Source of the DNA: Candidatus Brockarchaeota archaeon
GTDB taxonomy: Archaea > Thermoproteota > EX4484-205 > DTQO01
NCBI GenBank assembly: GCA_017601265.1
Contig: JAFNJA010000108.1
Location: forward strand, 1,402 to 7,239
Reading direction: 5' to 3'
Length of the DNA stretch: 5,838 bases
Shown: in pieces, positions 4,613 to 5,838 of the stretch
Position numbering within the stretch: the first letter of the stretch is position 1
How the letters are laid out: each line of letters begins with the position of its first letter
Made by a program: the position numbers and the translations under genes
The notes under the pieces: generated by a model
The model's input: only the letters and a program-made list of their open reading frames with translations
Database searches by the model: none
What the model was told of the DNA's origin: nothing

Positions 4613-5838
4613 ATGGCCGCCTCGCGAGCCAAGTTTTTGGGGCTCTGCTTACTCCTCTCGATCTACTTTTTGGGAATTGGCACCGCCTTCCTCATGGACA
4701 GAGATTTCGGCAGAGTAGAAGTAAGAATGATCGCGATTCCCGACGTCGGTAAGCGGATCTCCGGCCTGCTTTACCGCCCCGTGGGCGCAACTCCAGAAAA
4801 TCCCCTGCCGGCGGTCGTTTTGACCCACGGGATAAGCGGCTCCAAGCAGATGGTGAGCGGGATCGCGCTCGAGCTCGCGAAGCGGGGTTTCGTCGCCCTT
4901 GCAATAGACCTGGGCGGGCATGGGAACTCCGAGGGCGCGTTCGGGAGCGACCTTTCAGATCCGTCTTTGGGCATTTTGGCGGCGGTCAGGCACTTGCGCG
5001 CGCAGCCCTACGTGGACGGTTCGAGGGTCGGCCTCGTCGGCCACAGCCTCGGCGCCGGGGCGGTTAGGGCCGCGGCGTTCGCCAACGGAAACGTGTCCGC
5101 TTCCGTTTTCGTCGGCGGGGGTTTGGGAGGGGTGGCTGAGGGACCATCGTACGGGGAGATCAACCGCACGTTTCCGAAAAACCTCCTGGTCGCGGTTGGG
5201 GCGCACGACGTGCTGTTTGACCTTGGAGGGTTGACCATGGAGCTGGGACCCGCCTTCGGAGCCCCTCGGGAAGTGGACCCTTGCGTACTTTACGGCGACT
5301 TCTCCCTTGGAACGGCCCGCAAGCTCGTTACCCCGCCGACGACGCACCTCTTCGAGCCCGTGGACCCTTCGATCGTGTCGGAGATAGTGCTCTGGATGGA
5401 AGGCGCTTTGGGAGGTGGCTCAAGTCCGAGGCCCGACTCCGAGGTGAAGTTGAGCTATGCCTATCGGGAGGCGGCGGTTTCATCGAGCCTCGCCGCTTTC
5501 GTCGGCTTGATCTTTTCCATCTCCTCAATAATCTTCGATTCCCGTCCGCCTCAGGTTCGGAAGGCGAAGGCGGCGCGCGGAACCTTGGAGGGCTGGAATG
5601 CTGCGGCAATATGGGGGGCGTTGGGCTTGGCCGCGTTTCTGCCAATGTTCCTAGTTGGTTTCTTCATCCAATTTCCACCTCTGATCTTCGGGTCGTCGTT
5701 CGCTTGGTGGCTCCTTGCCGTCGCCGCCTTGGGCTTCTTGCTGATCGCGCTGGTTGTTCCCAGGGTTTCATCGGCGCGGACGGACCTCAAGGCATCGATC
5801 CTCGAGTCTTTTGCCTGGACTGACGTCGCGGTTGCGGC
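4613..5838 (+). CDS. Membrane-anchored alpha/beta hydrolase with multi-pass tail (partial, runs off right edge)
   Basis: From ATG 4613 the frame stays open for 408 codons to the window edge. An in-frame TAA at 4595 fixes the start. Residues about 8-27 are a hydrophobic anchor. Residues about 35-265 form an alpha/beta hydrolase: oxyanion-type LTHGISGSK (70-78), AIDLGGHGNSEG (97-108), nucleophile elbow GHSLG (143-147, Ser145), then Asp199 in VGAHDVLFD and His245 in PTTHLF, a complete candidate Ser-Asp-His triad. At least three membrane helices follow (about 288-308, 332-353, 362-383). The basic loop QVRKAKAAR after the first and R-x-S-S-A-R after the third suggest that the hydrolase faces outside and the tail loops face inside. 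Sequons at Asn160 and Asn184 fit an external location. It probably cleaves an ester, peptide or lipid substrate at the outer face; the specific reaction cannot be told. It follows the surface-protein gene in the same direction. Confidence 0.85.
   Translation, partial: MAASRAKFLGLCLLLSIYFLGIGTAFLMDRDFGRVEVRMIAIPDVGKRISGLLYRPVGATPENPLPAVVLTHGISGSKQMVSGIALELAKRGFVALAIDLGGHGNSEGAFGSDLSDPSLGILAAVRHLRAQPYVDGSRVGLVGHSLGAGAVRAAAFANGNVSASVFVGGGLGGVAEGPSYGEINRTFPKNLLVAVGAHDVLFDLGGLTMELGPAFGAPREVDPCVLYGDFSLGTARKLVTPPTTHLFEPVDPSIVSEIVLWMEGALGGGSSPRPDSEVKLSYAYREAAVSSSLAAFVGLIFSISSIIFDSRPPQVRKAKAARGTLEGWNAAAIWGALGLAAFLPMFLVGFFIQFPPLIFGSSFAWWLLAVAALGFLLIALVVPRVSSARTDLKASILESFAWTDVAVA

Noticed and set aside
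5281..5823. 180-codon plus-strand frame within the hydrolase gene
   Set aside because: It is an out-of-frame shadow of the membrane hydrolase, whose own frame continues without a stop from 4613 to the window edge.

Overview
The window looks archaeal. It is GC-rich with little space between genes. The starts supported by protein homology are preceded by AT-rich boxes resembling archaeal TATA elements (CTTAATTG, ATTTAATATC, CTTAAAA, ATAATATTTT, CTTATAG), placed so that leaders would be short or absent, and strong Shine-Dalgarno sites are lacking. Two gene products look like archaeal envelope proteins: signal or anchor segment, external domain with N-glycosylation sequons, and membrane segments whose basic flanks lie inside. 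The lineage is not resolved; a Thermoproteota/Bathyarchaeia/Nitrososphaeria-type archaeon is a guess. No marker gene, rRNA, tRNA, CRISPR array or insertion sequence was seen.

Layout from left to right: (1) a minus-strand gene leaving the window on the left, of which only the N-terminal 64 codons are present (1-193); it belongs to the neutral/alkaline ceramidase-like superfamily. (2) A 398-bp divergent intergenic region (194-591) with a promoter-like box for each flanking gene and, between them, closely packed perfect hairpins (425-504) that do not look coding. (3) A complete second ceramidase-like gene on the plus strand (592-1848), diverged from the first and lacking the canonical serine. 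(4) Convergent to it, a minus-strand PHP-domain metallohydrolase of CehA/McbA type (1938-2861). (5) A 233-bp divergent intergenic region (2862-3094) with a TATA-like box for each neighbour, a perfect 14-bp palindrome and a perfect 9-bp inverted repeat. (6) A plus-strand surface protein (3095-4516): signal peptide, predicted all-alpha catalytic-type or binding domain, two InlB-like beta repeats, C-terminal membrane anchor. (7) A plus-strand gene running off the right end (4613-5838) encoding an alpha/beta hydrolase between an N-terminal anchor and a multi-pass membrane tail.

The set contains four hydrolase-type proteins (two ceramidase-like, one PHP, one alpha/beta hydrolase) and one surface protein. 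The ceramidase-like proteins and the PHP protein have no export signal and should act in the cytosol; the last two face outward. A shared role in breaking down external amides, esters or glycoconjugates is possible, but it rests only on gene proximity. The genes are mostly divergent or convergent, so this is not one operon.
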